From Ophiosphaerella korrae (Eukaryota; Ascomycota; Dothideomycetes; Pleosporales; Phaeosphaeriaceae), in contig JALNQF010000096.1 of assembly GCA_028456385.1 (NCBI GenBank), positions 62,001 through 126,000 of the forward strand: DNA of 64,000 nt, read 5' to 3'. The translations under genes were made by a program, and so were the position numbers. The first letter of the stretch is position 1. Each line of letters starts with the position of its first letter. Of the stretch, positions 27,092-39,100 are shown one piece after another. The notes beneath the pieces were generated by a model that saw only the letters and a list, made by a program, of their open reading frames with translations, made no database searches and was not told the DNA's origin.

Positions 27092-27580
27092 ATAGTTAAT
27101 ACTCGCGCGTTCATCTGTTTTCTTGTTTTTAGGATAGCTTTAGTTTTAGGAAATCAGACGTTTGCTTATCATTACCGCATGTTTGGAATTTCATCGTGCT
27201 GAGTGCAGATTGTCGATGTGGAAGAGGTGGGCTAAAGACGTGTCTAGTCTAGTATATAACTCGCAGTGTCATTATAATTGTGGGATTCCGTAATAAGCGA
27301 TTTCGGATGCTTAGCAGAAACAAGTCAAGTGAGAAGGCAGCATCAGTCGTGAAATCGTGCAAAGTTTTAGAGTGATAATCGCTCTCATCAACGGCACCAT
27401 CAAACTGTCGCGAATAATTTGATACCTTGGAAGGATACTTGAACGACTATTCTAAAGACGGCGAAAATGATACGGGTAGTCCAAAGCACGGTTCTAGAAT
27501 CTCATAAATATTCCCGTTGGTTACGTTAATATACATGGTTGTCTTCCATTAGGGCATACTCTTCTATTGCTATATGTTTT
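27092..27580. other. Convergent 3' intergenic region (NRPS / P450)
   Basis: These 489 bp separate the stop codons of the NRPS (plus) and the P450 (minus). No gene is seen; both 3' ends must be processed here. Confidence 0.5.
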
Positions 27581-29347
27581 TTATGCTGGCTGGACAAGCA
27601 TTCGATTTTTGAATTTGACTTTGAATTCCACTGGCCTTACGAACCAACCGTTGCGGAAACGAGTCTCACGAGAGCCCTCGTCCAATTCCAGCTGGGTATG
27701 TGTTAGCTATGTAGGTATCATAGAAGAAATATCACTCACCTCAAATCTTCGAAGAACCGCGGGGATGAGCTTGTAAACTTCCATCATGCCAATATGTTTG
27801 CCAAGGCAAACCCGTGGTCCTTTTCCAAAGCTCATGATGCAGTAGTCCATCTCCTTGATTCTCGTGATTTCCGATTCTTTATCCTTTGAAGGATCTGCAA
27901 GCCAACGCTCGGGAACATAATCTTCGACATTCGCTCCAAAGACCTCTTCGCGACGATGGATAACCCACGCATTGCAGCCTACAATAGTTCCACCCTTGAT
28001 GAAATTGCCGTTGATGTCTACTCCTTCTGGTGGAACAACTCTTTCAAATGGAAGACCTGGGGCAGGGTGGAGTCGGAAAGCTTCTTTAATACATGCGTCC
28101 AGGTACGGAAGATCTTGGCTTTCTTCCCATGTGATTGCACCCGTTTCATTATCCTTGAATCCTCCGTGCGATGCTTTCTGATCAAGCTCCTCGTAGACTT
28201 TCTTCAAGCATCTAGGGTTTCTCAGGAGCGAGCCGAAAACGCCACTGATGGACACGGCTGCTGGCTCTGATCCGGCAAATGCCATAGACACGCACATAGT
28301 AACCACAAGCTGGTCATTGAAAAATTCTGGTCTGTCATGCTTTGCTTGAATAAATTTGGATAAAAAGTCTTGTGGCATGTCTTTCTGTTCTCGTTGCCAT
28401 GCAAGATTATCCTTCGAGAATTTCTCACCTGAAGGATGACGTTCGGCAAGACGCGCTTTGGCAAAGCGTGAGACAGCATAGGATGAGTCGATCAAACCGT
28501 ACTTTGCGGCCAGTAGTTTGATAGGATTCTTTTTCCATAATTTGTCCAAGAACGGAATTTGGCCAACCTTCGACGAGCATTAGCCGGACATTTGAGAAAC
28601 GAAACCCCGCCCTACTTACCACTGCTGCATAGTCAAAGAGAGCAGAGTTTCCCTTGACGATCCCTTCAATATCATGGTTGCTCTCCAAGAATCCGTGTCT
28701 CCGGGAGTACACTAGTTCCCCAATGACATCAAAGGTATAGAATTGAAGCCATTGGTAGAAATTGCAATAACCGCCTGTGTCTGCAAAACGCTTTTGCGTT
28801 TGTTGAAGGAATATTTGATTAACGGAGTCAAATATAGGTTCATACTGCATCTGAGCGGACATGGTAAAAGCGCTGTTTACGCTTCGCTTTAGTTGTGAAT
28901 GATATTCTTCTGACTGAGTACTGAACAACGTGGGCAGTTTTTTTCCTTCCTTTGAAGTTGCCATTTGCACAGGATAGAAATCTGACTGACAGAGAATAAG
29001 TATTGTATGTTGTCAAAATAAAGTGGAAGGGTGTGGCGTACTTTTGTGAAGCCTTTGCCTAAGGCATAGATAATCTTGATTGATCTTGGATTACCAAAAG
29101 ACAGACAATTTGGACCAAGGCGTACAATATCTCCATACTTCTCATGGAGATTGATGTGCCATTGCTCCGGCTTTCGCTGCCAAGCCTTGAAGAACCTATA
29201 CCAGTCTGTGAGAGAGCTGAGAAGTGGTCCTGGGTATTGGTTTAATCCTTTTCTGAAGTAGTTTCGAGCCAGATAAGATGCAACCGCTATTATAACGACG
29301 AACTGCCAATATTGGCTGAACTCTGACACCAAAGTGTCCACAAGCAT
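27581..29347 (-). CDS. Cytochrome P450 monooxygenase, pisatin-demethylase-like (CYP57-like) family
   Basis: Four exons, 29347-29042, 28985-28620, 28567-27740 and 27691-27581, with introns of 56, 52 and 48 bp, give 536 residues. An N-terminal hydrophobic anchor (about residues 15-30) is followed by the YPGPLLSSLTDWYRFF block typical of the CYP57A/pisatin-demethylase-like group. The ExxR motif is EAFR (386-389) and the heme loop is FGKGPRVCLG (471-480, ligand Cys478). The I-helix reads AGSEPAA (from about 322): the threonine that usually follows the acidic residue is replaced by proline. It should be an ER-bound oxygenase with a CPR partner. Being tail-to-tail with the NRPS and sharing its promoter core, it is the likely tailoring oxidase. 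The substrate is unknown. Confidence 0.93.
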
Positions 29348-29560
29348 GGTGAGTAACGCTGTCTGAGATTGGTAGACGTAATATTTACGGATTTTGCTAT
29401 TGCTCTGTGCCGGTCTTCAGAAGCGCTTAAGTATTGAATGATATGTCTTCATCTTTCCGATGTCATCTGCCGAGATATCGTAGCAATACGTGGATATCTG
29501 TTGAATCTGTGCCAAGTGCTACTGAGCAGCAGGTCTCAACGGCAGTTACATTTCGGAGCA

Positions 29561-29575
29561 GTAAGCGAAGCTTAC
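29561..29575. promoter_or_regulatory. GTAAGC-GAA-GCTTAC palindrome upstream of the P450
   Basis: A perfect 6-bp inverted repeat with a 3-bp spacer lies about 215 bp upstream of the P450 start codon. The half-site GTAAGC is the same as in the ABC/NRPS promoter, making this a candidate shared regulator site. Confidence 0.5.
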
Positions 29576-31622
29576 GCCGGAGTAATGCCCTTGCTATAAG
29601 AGACCTTCAGCAGAAACGCATTAGCCGGCAAGTCTACCGGCGACTGAAAATACGGGGCGATGTTTGGCCGATCCTTCAAGCATATTAATCAAATTCATAA
29701 TCTATCACTCATAATAAAACCGTCATGTAGTGTTCTGATTCGTTTAAGAGATGCAATTTCTTCAAGACAAGGGAAAAGAGCGCGGCCAGGTAGAGAGAGA
29801 TCTAATTCATAATGCCAGGTTACGTGTGCTATATATTTGGCCTTCAAACCTCGATGGACCGCTACCTATGCATTCATCCTGCAAAAGGAAAACCCTATTT
29901 CAAGCCTAACCACACTTCTTGCAGCACTTTAAAATGAATGCTTCGACTAATAATTGTTGAGTACACGACAAACCTCTGAAACTACGTTCAAACTTGCTTC
30001 AAGGCTTTATACCAACAATCAAACACATTTCAAACTGCCATCATCGGTGTAAATTAGCAGCGGCCAGAGTCAGCAAGAATTCTTACTCATCCTTGCCACT
30101 TTTAACCGGGGATAAGATATACAGTCTCGGTTTCATCCGCAATACGTTTGCCCCGGTAACTGGATGGAAAGTGGGCCCTGAATGCATGAGATCTTAAATT
30201 CGTGTTATTAATCGGACAAAAGGCCTTATATCCTCCGACTGTAATCTCGGCCTTTTTAGTGCGACTCTTCATGCCCAATAGAACACGCAAGCGTACCAGT
30301 GGAAACTGTATCGAGGAATATCAGTCATTTTTAACAGATATTATGGGTCGGTCCTTCTCTTCTCTATAAATCAAGCATAGAAACTTCCGTTTCGGTGTCA
30401 CGTAGTAAAAATACCTTCGATAAAGAAATAAGGCGAAGATATTTACGCCTCACTGCAGGATGTGACCGCCTGTTTAGAGCCTAATTACTAAGTTCCTAGA
30501 TACGACAAGTTGCAGCAAGTTCCTACCAAAGAGGAAGTAGTGACGATAAGCAACCTGGTCTGTTGAGTAGGGCCGGTCCCAGCATCCAAGTGATCTTGTG
30601 ACACAATCTCTCGGTCCATTCTCGGCTACCCTAGATTCAAAAGTTTCAAGATCCCCTGCGAAGTTACCAGGTCCCTAGTAAGATTACCTCAACACTTGCA
30701 GCAGCTTATCGCCGGGTGGCCCCGATTGGAAAGCTTCATTCCATGCACAATTTAGATGTAGTGATGCACCAACTTTTGTGTTATCAGCACGTAGCATCAC
30801 AGCGTCATTACGAACGCCCAAAATCTCCTTTTTTATAGATGTTTGATTTCTAAGTGAAGACACCGAGTGCGACAATTTTCTCCCACAACCCTAGGTCACA
30901 CAAACTAGGTATATGTGTTCAGCGAAAATGGCGACGTTCAACAATGCGACCAAACTGAGAATTTGCCTATCAATTTGATGAAAGAGGGTAGTCTCAATAC
31001 AAAAGCGAATTTATCAGGAACGCTAGGGAATATATTTTGCTAAACTCTTGTGTATGAGGATGTTGGTTCGTAAATACTCCTGACTTTTTGATATTGATGA
31101 CCAAGAATGACTCCCTAATCGAGATTTTATTATGAAATCTTGTGTCCATTTACAGTCAGTTCTTATTAAAGCTGAGTGCCCACATAAGTTTTTCCACCCT
31201 GAAAAGCCTGCTCGTATCAATACCATTGAGGATTCGTATATAATAACAAGTTTATAACTTCACACAATGTGTCTGGGCCGTATTTATTGCATCACGTTGA
31301 GGTCTTACTCAGAGTTGCAGCCAGTTTTCTTTCTAGATACAACGATCTCTCTGTTTCATGCCTACACGCCTGTGATGCCCTCATTTTCACGCTTCCGTTC
31401 CATAGTCTTGGTACAGTGCGATTCAAGCTTTGTGTAAGGCTTAGCCCCTACCGGTCTACTAAGCACGTCGGGGGAAAAACGTGGTAAGTCTGTTTGAATT
31501 TCTTGTGCTTGAATGTCATAAACCTCATATATCATATGAACAAGCCAAGGATAAATTACTTAGGTATGCAAGCTGCATTAAATAAAAGCCTAACCACCTC
31601 CGAAGTACGAGCACAAAGCCAT

Positions 31623-31660
31623 CGGTATCAACCCACCGGTACCGTATCGATTCATCGGTA
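31623..31660. promoter_or_regulatory. CGGTA direct repeats with a CGGTACCG palindrome upstream of the MFS gene
   Basis: CGGTA occurs at 31623, 31637 and 31656, and the middle copy is part of the palindrome CGGTACCG (31637-31644). CGG half-sites are the usual targets of Zn2Cys6 factors. The site lies about 500 bp upstream of the MFS start. Function is inferred only from motif form. Confidence 0.3.
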
Positions 31661-32153
31661 GAATACCCTACGATGTGAAGGCTTCTCATGGATATTCAAA
31701 GGGAAATTGCCGGAAATAGGACGGACAGCAACGCCAACGGTAATTATTTCGCCAGGGGCGGAAGACTATTGGCGTCAGAGCGTCAGAGCCGCACTACCTT
31801 ATCATGTCAGAGCTGGGATGAATCCACTTTTCAATCGATTGAGCCAATGAACCGTGGTTAAGACACAGCGTGTGCACGGGGCCCCTACGACTTATCGGAG
31901 CAGCATAGACTAGCGTCTGTTTCACCGCTATTGATTCGGGTAGGCTAGGCAAGGTTCATCGGAGCGCCCCGCAGAACCAATCTAGTGCGCTTGGGCACGC
32001 CACACGGCATGCAGTTCGGTTCACAAAAGAACGGCCGCATCTGTGACTTAAAAGCCACCAACGTTTTAGCGTTGCAGCCTCTTTTTGCATTACCAGTGTT
32101 TTGATTACCACAACAAATCATTGTCGCGCATGGTACTATTGCATGGAGTCTAA

Positions 32154-33737
32154 ATGGAAGAAATTTCGATTGAAAAAAATGTCATAGAAGACAACATTGA
32201 AACAGAAGATGGTGGTGCGCAGGTTGAAATGCGAGCGAACCCGTTGGAATGGGATGGTCCCAATGATGCAGACAACCCAATCAACTGGCCAAAGTGGAAG
32301 AGATATTGGCATATTTTTCCACCAGCCATCATTTCTTTTGTGGCGTAAGAGCATTCTTGACAAAGTCTTCTCAAGGATCGAGACTGACTCGTCACAGAAC
32401 TTTGGGAGCATCGATATATACACCTTCGTATCCGATTATCCAGCAAGAGTTTAAGACCAGTTCTACGGTAGCACTCTTGCCTTTTTCGTTATATGTTCTA
32501 GCTTTAGGTTTTGGACCATTGATTGCAGCTCCACTTTCCGAAACCTATGGCAGATATATCGTTTATACCGTCAGTACACCCATTGCAGCGATTTTCACGG
32601 CTGGGGCCGGCTTTTCAAGAAATATACACTCATTATGCATTTTACGGTTTCTCGCCGGATTAGCTTTCAGCCCTTCCCTAGCTATCGGCACAGGAAGTGT
32701 TGGCGATTTGACTATACCTGAAAAACGAGCCGTTCCATCAGCACTCTACATCTTGAGCCCATTTCTGGGCCCGTCTTTTGGGTAAGCAAAATATGATCTG
32801 CCACTGCCTTGCTTACATCTGTGGCAGTCCTGTTATAGGCTCTATTGTGACTGTAGAGATGTCCTGGCGTTGGACGCAATGGACTTTGATATTTTTCGCT
32901 ATTTTCGCAATGACAGTAACGCTCTTCTCCACCGAAACATATAAATCAGTTATTCTCTACCGAAGAGCAAAATCAAGAAACGATCCGCTTCCGCGCGGCC
33001 CTCCTGCTTTGAAAAAGCTAGGCATGTTCTTGACGATTACTCTTATCCGTCCGCTACACATGCTCTGCACCGAACCGATCGTCGCCTTCTTCAGTCTCTA
33101 CACCGGATTCAACTTTTCCGTCATCTTTGGCTTTATGGCGGCCTATCCTTACGTGTTTCGGTCTGTTTACAACTTTGGCACCATCCCATCTGGGTTGATA
33201 TTTTTGGCTGTCGGCTTTGGCGGCTGTTTAGCCGTGCCCACAGTTTTACTTTGTGATTACTACATCTACCAGCCTCGTGTACGCAAATCCAAAGCTTCCG
33301 GAAAGGGTGGAATTGTTGCACCGGAGCACCGTCTCTACCCTGCAATGATTGCCTGCTTCGGTTTGCCTATGGCATTATTCTGGTTCGCATGGACAGCCCA
33401 GCCATCAATATCTTGGTGGAGTCCCGTGCTCGCATCAATTCCTTTTGCTTGGGGAAATTCGACAATTTTCATATCCGCAACAGCTTATCTACTTGATACT
33501 TATCAAGCTTTGTATGGTGCTAGTGCAATGGCCGCTAATGCCCTCGTCCGGTACACGCTTGGTGCCGCATTGCCACTTTTCACATTGCAAATGTACAAAG
33601 CATTAGGCATAGATTGGGCTACAAGTCTATTGGGCTTCATCTCGGTTGCCTGTATACCGATCCCATGGGTCTTTTTCTATTATGGTCCGGCCATCAGGTC
33701 AAAGAGCAGTTATGAAACTATTGTAGTTCCGGGATAG
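32154..33737 (+). CDS. MFS transporter, DHA1 / polyamine-multidrug-like family
   Basis: Three exons, 32154-32344, 32398-32781 and 32828-33737, with introns of 53 and 46 bp, give 494 residues. The cytoplasmic N-terminus contains the NPINWPKWKRYWHI block that precedes TM1 in fungal DHA1 transporters. GPLIAAPLSETYGR matches the motif-A loop between TM2 and TM3. Twelve hydrophobic segments can be followed, with a hydrophilic central loop after TM6. An upstream out-of-frame ATG (32143) opens only a tiny frame. Likely a plasma-membrane drug/H+ antiporter; it could be a second exporter for the NRPS product, but the 2.8-kb gap leaves cluster membership open. Confidence 0.92.
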
Positions 33738-34213
33738 AGCTATAAGCAACATAGACTCTTGGCTACTAAATACAGAACCTATGTATGGTCGACATTCTTT
33801 CAATATCCCTAGCCTGTCACAAAATTACGCTTCATCATAACTCTTCTATTCGGCATTTCAAATGGAATCCTCAATTCATAGAGTACTATTTTAGATCAAG
33901 ATAGCCCGCGTAATCCTACTTATTAGGCGTTACGATGTATACAGGCAGTTTATATATTATACAGACATCCTCTAACGCGTTGAAAGTGCGAGATAAGGCA
34001 TCCAAGCGTTACGCAGGTCGAACTCCAAACCTAGCCCTAGAGTTACTTCTGTAACCGAAATTTTATGGAACACAGATTTAGGAAAGAGCGCAGGCGGGTG
34101 TCATGTTTCCCAGCCTCATGCTGCGTTGTAATGCAAGAGCTTTGATACCATGTCCGAGGCTATCATACCAGGACCCACACAGGACGCACTACTAAAAAAG
34201 GCTCCACAAAGTG
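33738..34213. other. Intergenic region 3' of the MFS gene
   Basis: Nothing recognisable beyond the 3' flank of the MFS gene. Confidence 0.4.
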
Positions 34214-34600
34214 CTAAAAAAAAGCGGAAATTGGTGCTGCCATTGGACTTAAGATGCATCCTACAATAGCTGGCTCGGGACCTCTACTCAGCAACGTCCG
34301 AGCAAAGGTCTCCACTTCGTGATCTTCCCAGGGTTCGAGTTCTTTCACCGCTATCTTCTCAGTGCGCCCTGCTGTGATAACATTCATATATTCAGTAGCA
34401 TATCCCCACCCATCATCACCTACAGTGTCTAGTCGAAAGGTCAAATCATGCAGAACGTAGTTAATGCTTTGTTTGCCAATCTCTCATTGCTTTGGCAGAA
34501 CGCGGAGAGTTTGAACAATGGGGTCCGTTTTGTTAGCCGCACTCATGACCATGGCCACTCCAGCTGCCTATAGACTTTCAAACCGTCAGTAAGACGACTT
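34214..34600 (-). pseudogene. Unidentified gene remnant
   Basis: A 76-codon open frame (34444-34214) has protein-like composition (stretches such as DDGWGYATEYMNV and ARTLLSRGPEPAIVGC). The same reading sense continues upstream across a stop, with a plausible segment at about 34480-34590. I do not recognise the family. It may be an intron-containing gene or an old fragment, and it lies between the MFS gene and the mariner insertion. Low confidence that it is functional. Confidence 0.25.
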
Positions 34601-34744
34601 GAGATATAGCGAGATAAAATTCGCACTCGGGTAGCTTTGTCTAACGGTGGCGGCGGCCGTACAGGTCATCGCCAGTAATCACGGAAGCTGAAGACTTGGT
34701 TGCTGAATCTCCAACATGGCCGAACCTCATCGCCATGTTTGATA

Positions 34745-36093
34745 CAGTCACGTTTCAAAAGTTTGGAATACCAAGCCTACCCCACCATGCACCTCCAAAC
34801 GTGATCTCAACTTCAAATCACTACAACTATGGCTACACAGCGCCGATTTGGACGAGAGATAGATGGAAATGCTCGCAGAAAGCCGAATATTTGTCAGGAA
34901 ACACGCGATCATATCATTGGGATGGTGTTGGCAGGTGCAGCGCAGAGCAAAGCTGCAGAGTTTTTTGGGTGTACACAGCCAGCTGTGAGCAAGATTATGA
35001 AGAAATGGCACGAAACAGGCAGCGCAAAAGATAAACCTCGTAGTAGCCGTCCACCTATACTATCACTACGCTAGAAGAAGATTATCTATCGTAAGGCTCG
35101 CGCGCAGCCAAAGATTAAGTACTTAGAGCTTGCTGAAGCTAGGGTGTTTGTGAATACAGATGGGACGCCTTTAAAGCCACCTAGCCGTACAACATTGTAT
35201 AGATGCCTCAAGAGTGCTGGCCTTACTAATTACCGCTGTAAAAAGCGACTAAAACTGAAGCCTATCTATGCTTAGGAACGCTGGCAGTTCTGTCGACAGT
35301 ACCGCTACTTTTAGTAGCACTTGCGCACGTTTAAATTCTCTAATAAGTACTCTATTCAGAAGGGCTCTAGCTACAACTGCGAGTAGTGCTTTCGGTTTGC
35401 GTAGGAGAAATAGAAGCCAGAGATAATAACTAAGGTTGACGTCTATCAGCGCCCTGCCTAGATAGTATAGGCATGTATATAGCTGGATGAACAAGGTAGA
35501 CTGCGCTGCAGTCCACTCGTTATTATAGAGAGGGATGAGCATGCACGACGACGTGGCTACTCTAGCTAAAGTTACATTAAAGCTCTTCGTAGAGGCCTTC
35601 TACCTAACTAGCGGCGGTCTTAGCTTTTCATACATAATAACGCTCGTATACACACGTTGCGCGCAACGATAAGATAGATAGCTCAACACCACATTACACC
35701 TATAACCTAGCTATCTTACTCACCTAACCTCAACCCAATTGAGCACCTCTAGTAGCATCTTAAAAAGATAATACACAGGCACTACCTACAATATAACAAC
35801 TCCTTACAAGCTAAAGAGGAGTAGGGGAGCTTCTGCAGCGCGTTGAAGGAGTACTAGCAGCGTATACCAGGTACGCTTATACGCAAGCTCATCTTGAGTA
35901 TGCCGAGAAGGATTCAAGCTTGTAGGCGCGCGCGAGGCTAGCAGACTAAATATTGATTCAATTCTCTTCAAATACATTAAAAAAAACCGAGTTTCTATAT
36001 AATTTTAGGTGGTGAGTGGTTGTAAACGATGAGGCGTCAATTTCGCGTTGGGCGGCCCGTGCGAAAATATTCCAAACTTTTGGCCTAGTACAG
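34745..36093 (+). mobile_element. RIP-degraded Tc1/mariner-family DNA transposon with TIRs and TA target duplication
   Basis: The ends are imperfect inverted repeats of at least 27 bp (core CAAAAGTTTGGAATA at about 34756 and its complement at about 36068-36082). TA lies on each side (34743-34744 and 36094-36095), so the element spans 1349 bp. The first ORF (34829-35074) encodes a helix-turn-helix start typical of Tc1 transposases (QSKAAEFFGCTQPAVSKIMK). The frame then continues to about 35950 through many TAG/TAA codons. The second catalytic Asp position now reads IHNNARIHT, and the third region is SPNLNPIEHL with stops where Trp is expected. The stops and the Asp-to-Asn change fit C-to-T/G-to-A mutation, i.e. 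RIP. Non-autonomous and dead. Confidence 0.85.
34829..35950 (+). pseudogene. Mariner-type transposase pseudogene
   Basis: Opens with an intact 81-codon segment carrying the paired HTH DNA-binding region. The DDE part follows in the same strand with repeated nonsense codons. The third acidic residue is recognisable in the PNLNPIEHL stretch at about 35728-35753. Damage is as described for the whole element. Confidence 0.8.
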
Positions 36094-36139
36094 TACGTTC
36101 GCTACTATGTCCTCTGTTTGAACTCAAACGTTCAATGCG

Positions 36140-39100
36140 TCAATAGCTTGGGTCATCAGCAGGCGTAATAGCAAGAAGAAAGATGCCTTGTTGATTGTGA
36201 TACATTTTCAAAGAAGCTGGAAGTGTCCCCTCAGATGCTTTGGGTGGAGGAAGTGGCTCGTTGGGTTTAATCGGTGTAGTTGCAGGAATCACATTTTCTT
36301 TTGTGCGAGCAACAGATTTGATACAAACCACACAGTCCAATCCGAGCTGAGGATCCAAATTAGAGCCTCACCTTGTATATGGCGTGATGCTTGACTTACA
36401 CCATACTTCTCTGGGACTTCAAGACGCAAAACCGTCTGTCGTAAGGAGGAGTCATGAAGGGTGCCTTTTTGTCATTTTGTTAGTAATTTATTTTACCTTG
36501 ACGAACAGATATGACATACCAACGGCGTCATTTGACACAAAATTTACAGTCGAGTTATTTTCACCTGCGGCACCATTGAGCTTGTTGGGGCCTGAGTGCT
36601 GTGCGGAAAAAATATGGTGTCATGCGCAGTCACTTTGGCTTGAGATGCAACAGCTGTCAAGTCAATCATAACTCCCCACGGTGATGAGACCACTGCCTTT
36701 TAAGTATCCTATGTCGGTGCTTTCCGCTCAAGACCGACTCGGATCGGTCTTTGGGCCTTGCTCTCATCTGGGTCATGGCCGAAAGAATCACATTCTGCCT
36801 TTCCAGAAACACTTGAGAGACTATTGTCTCCCATGATCTTGAAGCGAACGTTCAGGAGATGGGAATCTAGAATTAAAACACACTCGCTAAGGTTAGGAAC
36901 TGCCTGAATGAACCACTGTCTGACGTTCCCATAGCCAATTATCTCCGAGATGATGTCCGCAAGAGGGCTGAGGTCGATTTGGTCAATGGCACGCCAATTG
37001 TTAAAATCAGCAATAGAAGCAGACTAGCTTGGTTGGCTGAGAGACCATTAGTCCTATTGTTCACCCTCTGAACTTGGTGAAGGTGAAATACTCGGCAGCA
37101 AGAATGATGTTCCCTCCAGTCGCCTGAAAGGCCATTGTTTCTCTTGTGTCTGGCTTCTTTTCTGATGTTTCTGTTTTGTCTTGCTTCTCATGTGATGCTT
37201 TCATGTTAGCGCCAATACCAATTGGCTATATTAATTAACACTGATCCAGAACCATTGAATGGGGTTTGCTTACTGTCGATACTGCAATACAAACTGGAGC
37301 CTTGAATCCTTCCTTTTGCATAATCTAATTGCTTGTCTCAGTGCCCGTACCTACTTTTGTAGTTTGAAGGCATCCACCAAGCGCTATTTTGGCACAGAAT
37401 AAGTATCCAAAGGTATTATGTAGTTGGCGTAGGCTATTGATCTGGGATGAACCTAGACTCTCCCCAATTATCCGATAGCCTGATCACTCACATTTTTAGT
37501 TCTACGGACATTGCCTCGTGCTAATTTGAGCTCTTCGGTAGGTTCCAGGCCTGCTGGCCTTATGTGCATAGTTACGCGAGGAAACTGGAGATATTCTTCA
37601 GCGAAACATTAGATGAAAGATCTCTAGACTCACTTTATAGGTTGCTATCAGTCTTTGAGAAAGATTTATCAGAGCTCGAGGCAGCTGGTTCACTATATGA
37701 AGCGTAATCAGCGTTTTTTTTTATTTATAGATATGATATAAAATTATGCCGTACACGGAAGCTTCAACAGATGGGGCACCGAAATGATTTTCAGTCATCG
37801 AATTCTAGAAATCATGTGTGATAAGTGCAACATCTATCCTGGAACTGTCGTTTACAATAAAAGAAGACAATACACTGGGCTTGTTTGGGAGTACAGCGCG
37901 CAACCTTTCAGCAGTTATAGGCTCTGAGTCAATCCATGAAACTGCAGTTCGTTCAGAAGAGGAAATGCTCTCAGTTTAATCACTATGACTGTCACTGTCA
38001 CTGTCGGAAACAGTGGTTACGATCGGAGCAACGGTTGGAGTCCGCGAAGTAGCTACTACGACAGGATCGGTGTCGTACGGTGCTGCTGATGCTCCTTCTA
38101 CTGTAGGAAGAGTTTCTAGAACAACAACATTCAAGCGAAGCTTGAAAGCTATAAGCATTAGCAAAGACTATGAGATCAAATATCTAAACTTACCAGGTGT
38201 AGTACCATGCACAATCTTGTTCGTCTTTTTGTCGATCCTCCATCCGTACATAAGACTGCAATTTCTGACAACCTGATTCCAATCCTTCTCGTCCATCATG
38301 CTCACGAACCTTTAGAAAAAATAAGCAAATGCCTGAGTATAGTGGGAGAAAAAGTGCTTAGCCGGATTTGCATCACGTGCAGCAAAATAAGATGCTTCGA
38401 GCTGCTCTCGAACTTGAAATTCGGACGTATTTATCTTTAACTCATCTGCGCTTCAGCCCTAGACCTCAGTCAGTACCACGTACTATTAAGACCGATACTA
38501 GAGCATACGGACCCTGAGGGTCAAATCTGGCCTCATCTTGTCCCATTTTGCTAGTACCTCCGCACTCGCTCCATAAAACCTACACCCACTAGCGGTACTT
38601 CCAGCAGCTGGAGGGTCATGCTTCGTGCTACCAGCTTTGTGAAACGTAATATACATTGAAGGAATACCAGAGTCCTAAATCTATGCCAGCTAGGACGTCT
38701 TGAGCAAGGACACCGTTCCCACATCCAGATGAAGATAATCCTCTAATTCCAGTTCGTCCCCAACAGCTGCGCCATCATGCGAACAGGACGTATGGATCTT
38801 TGTATCTCGAGACCTTGAAGACAGTGAGCAAAATTTGCGGAGATGGCATGCCCCCACTAGACTTACATTTTCGAAATCAGTTTACGGAGCTTACTCGATG
38901 CCATTATGGCACCATTTCTACCTTGGAAAGTAGATGGATACAGTGAGCCTTCGTTGAGCGCTCGGCTTTCCTTCTTTTGGAGAAATTTGAGGAGGAAAGG
39001 TGACTTCGCAAGCGCAGAGGTTGAGGCTCCCGAGCTCTCAAAAGCCGTGGCAAACACTTTAAACAAATTCGCCTGAAATTATGGCTAAGGTGTGTGCAGT

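Larger units (their letters stand above)
29348..32153. other. 2.8-kb intergenic region between P450 and MFS genes
   Basis: No convincing gene seen; open frames are short and lack family features. It contains the P450 upstream region (with the GTAAGC palindrome at 29561-29575) and the MFS upstream region (with CGGTA repeats at 31623-31660). Confidence 0.5.

Noticed and set aside
32782..32827. GTAAGC...GCTTAC pair in the MFS gene as a regulator site
   Set aside because: It is the donor and internal sequence of a 46-bp intron; GTAAGC is simply a common 5' splice site.
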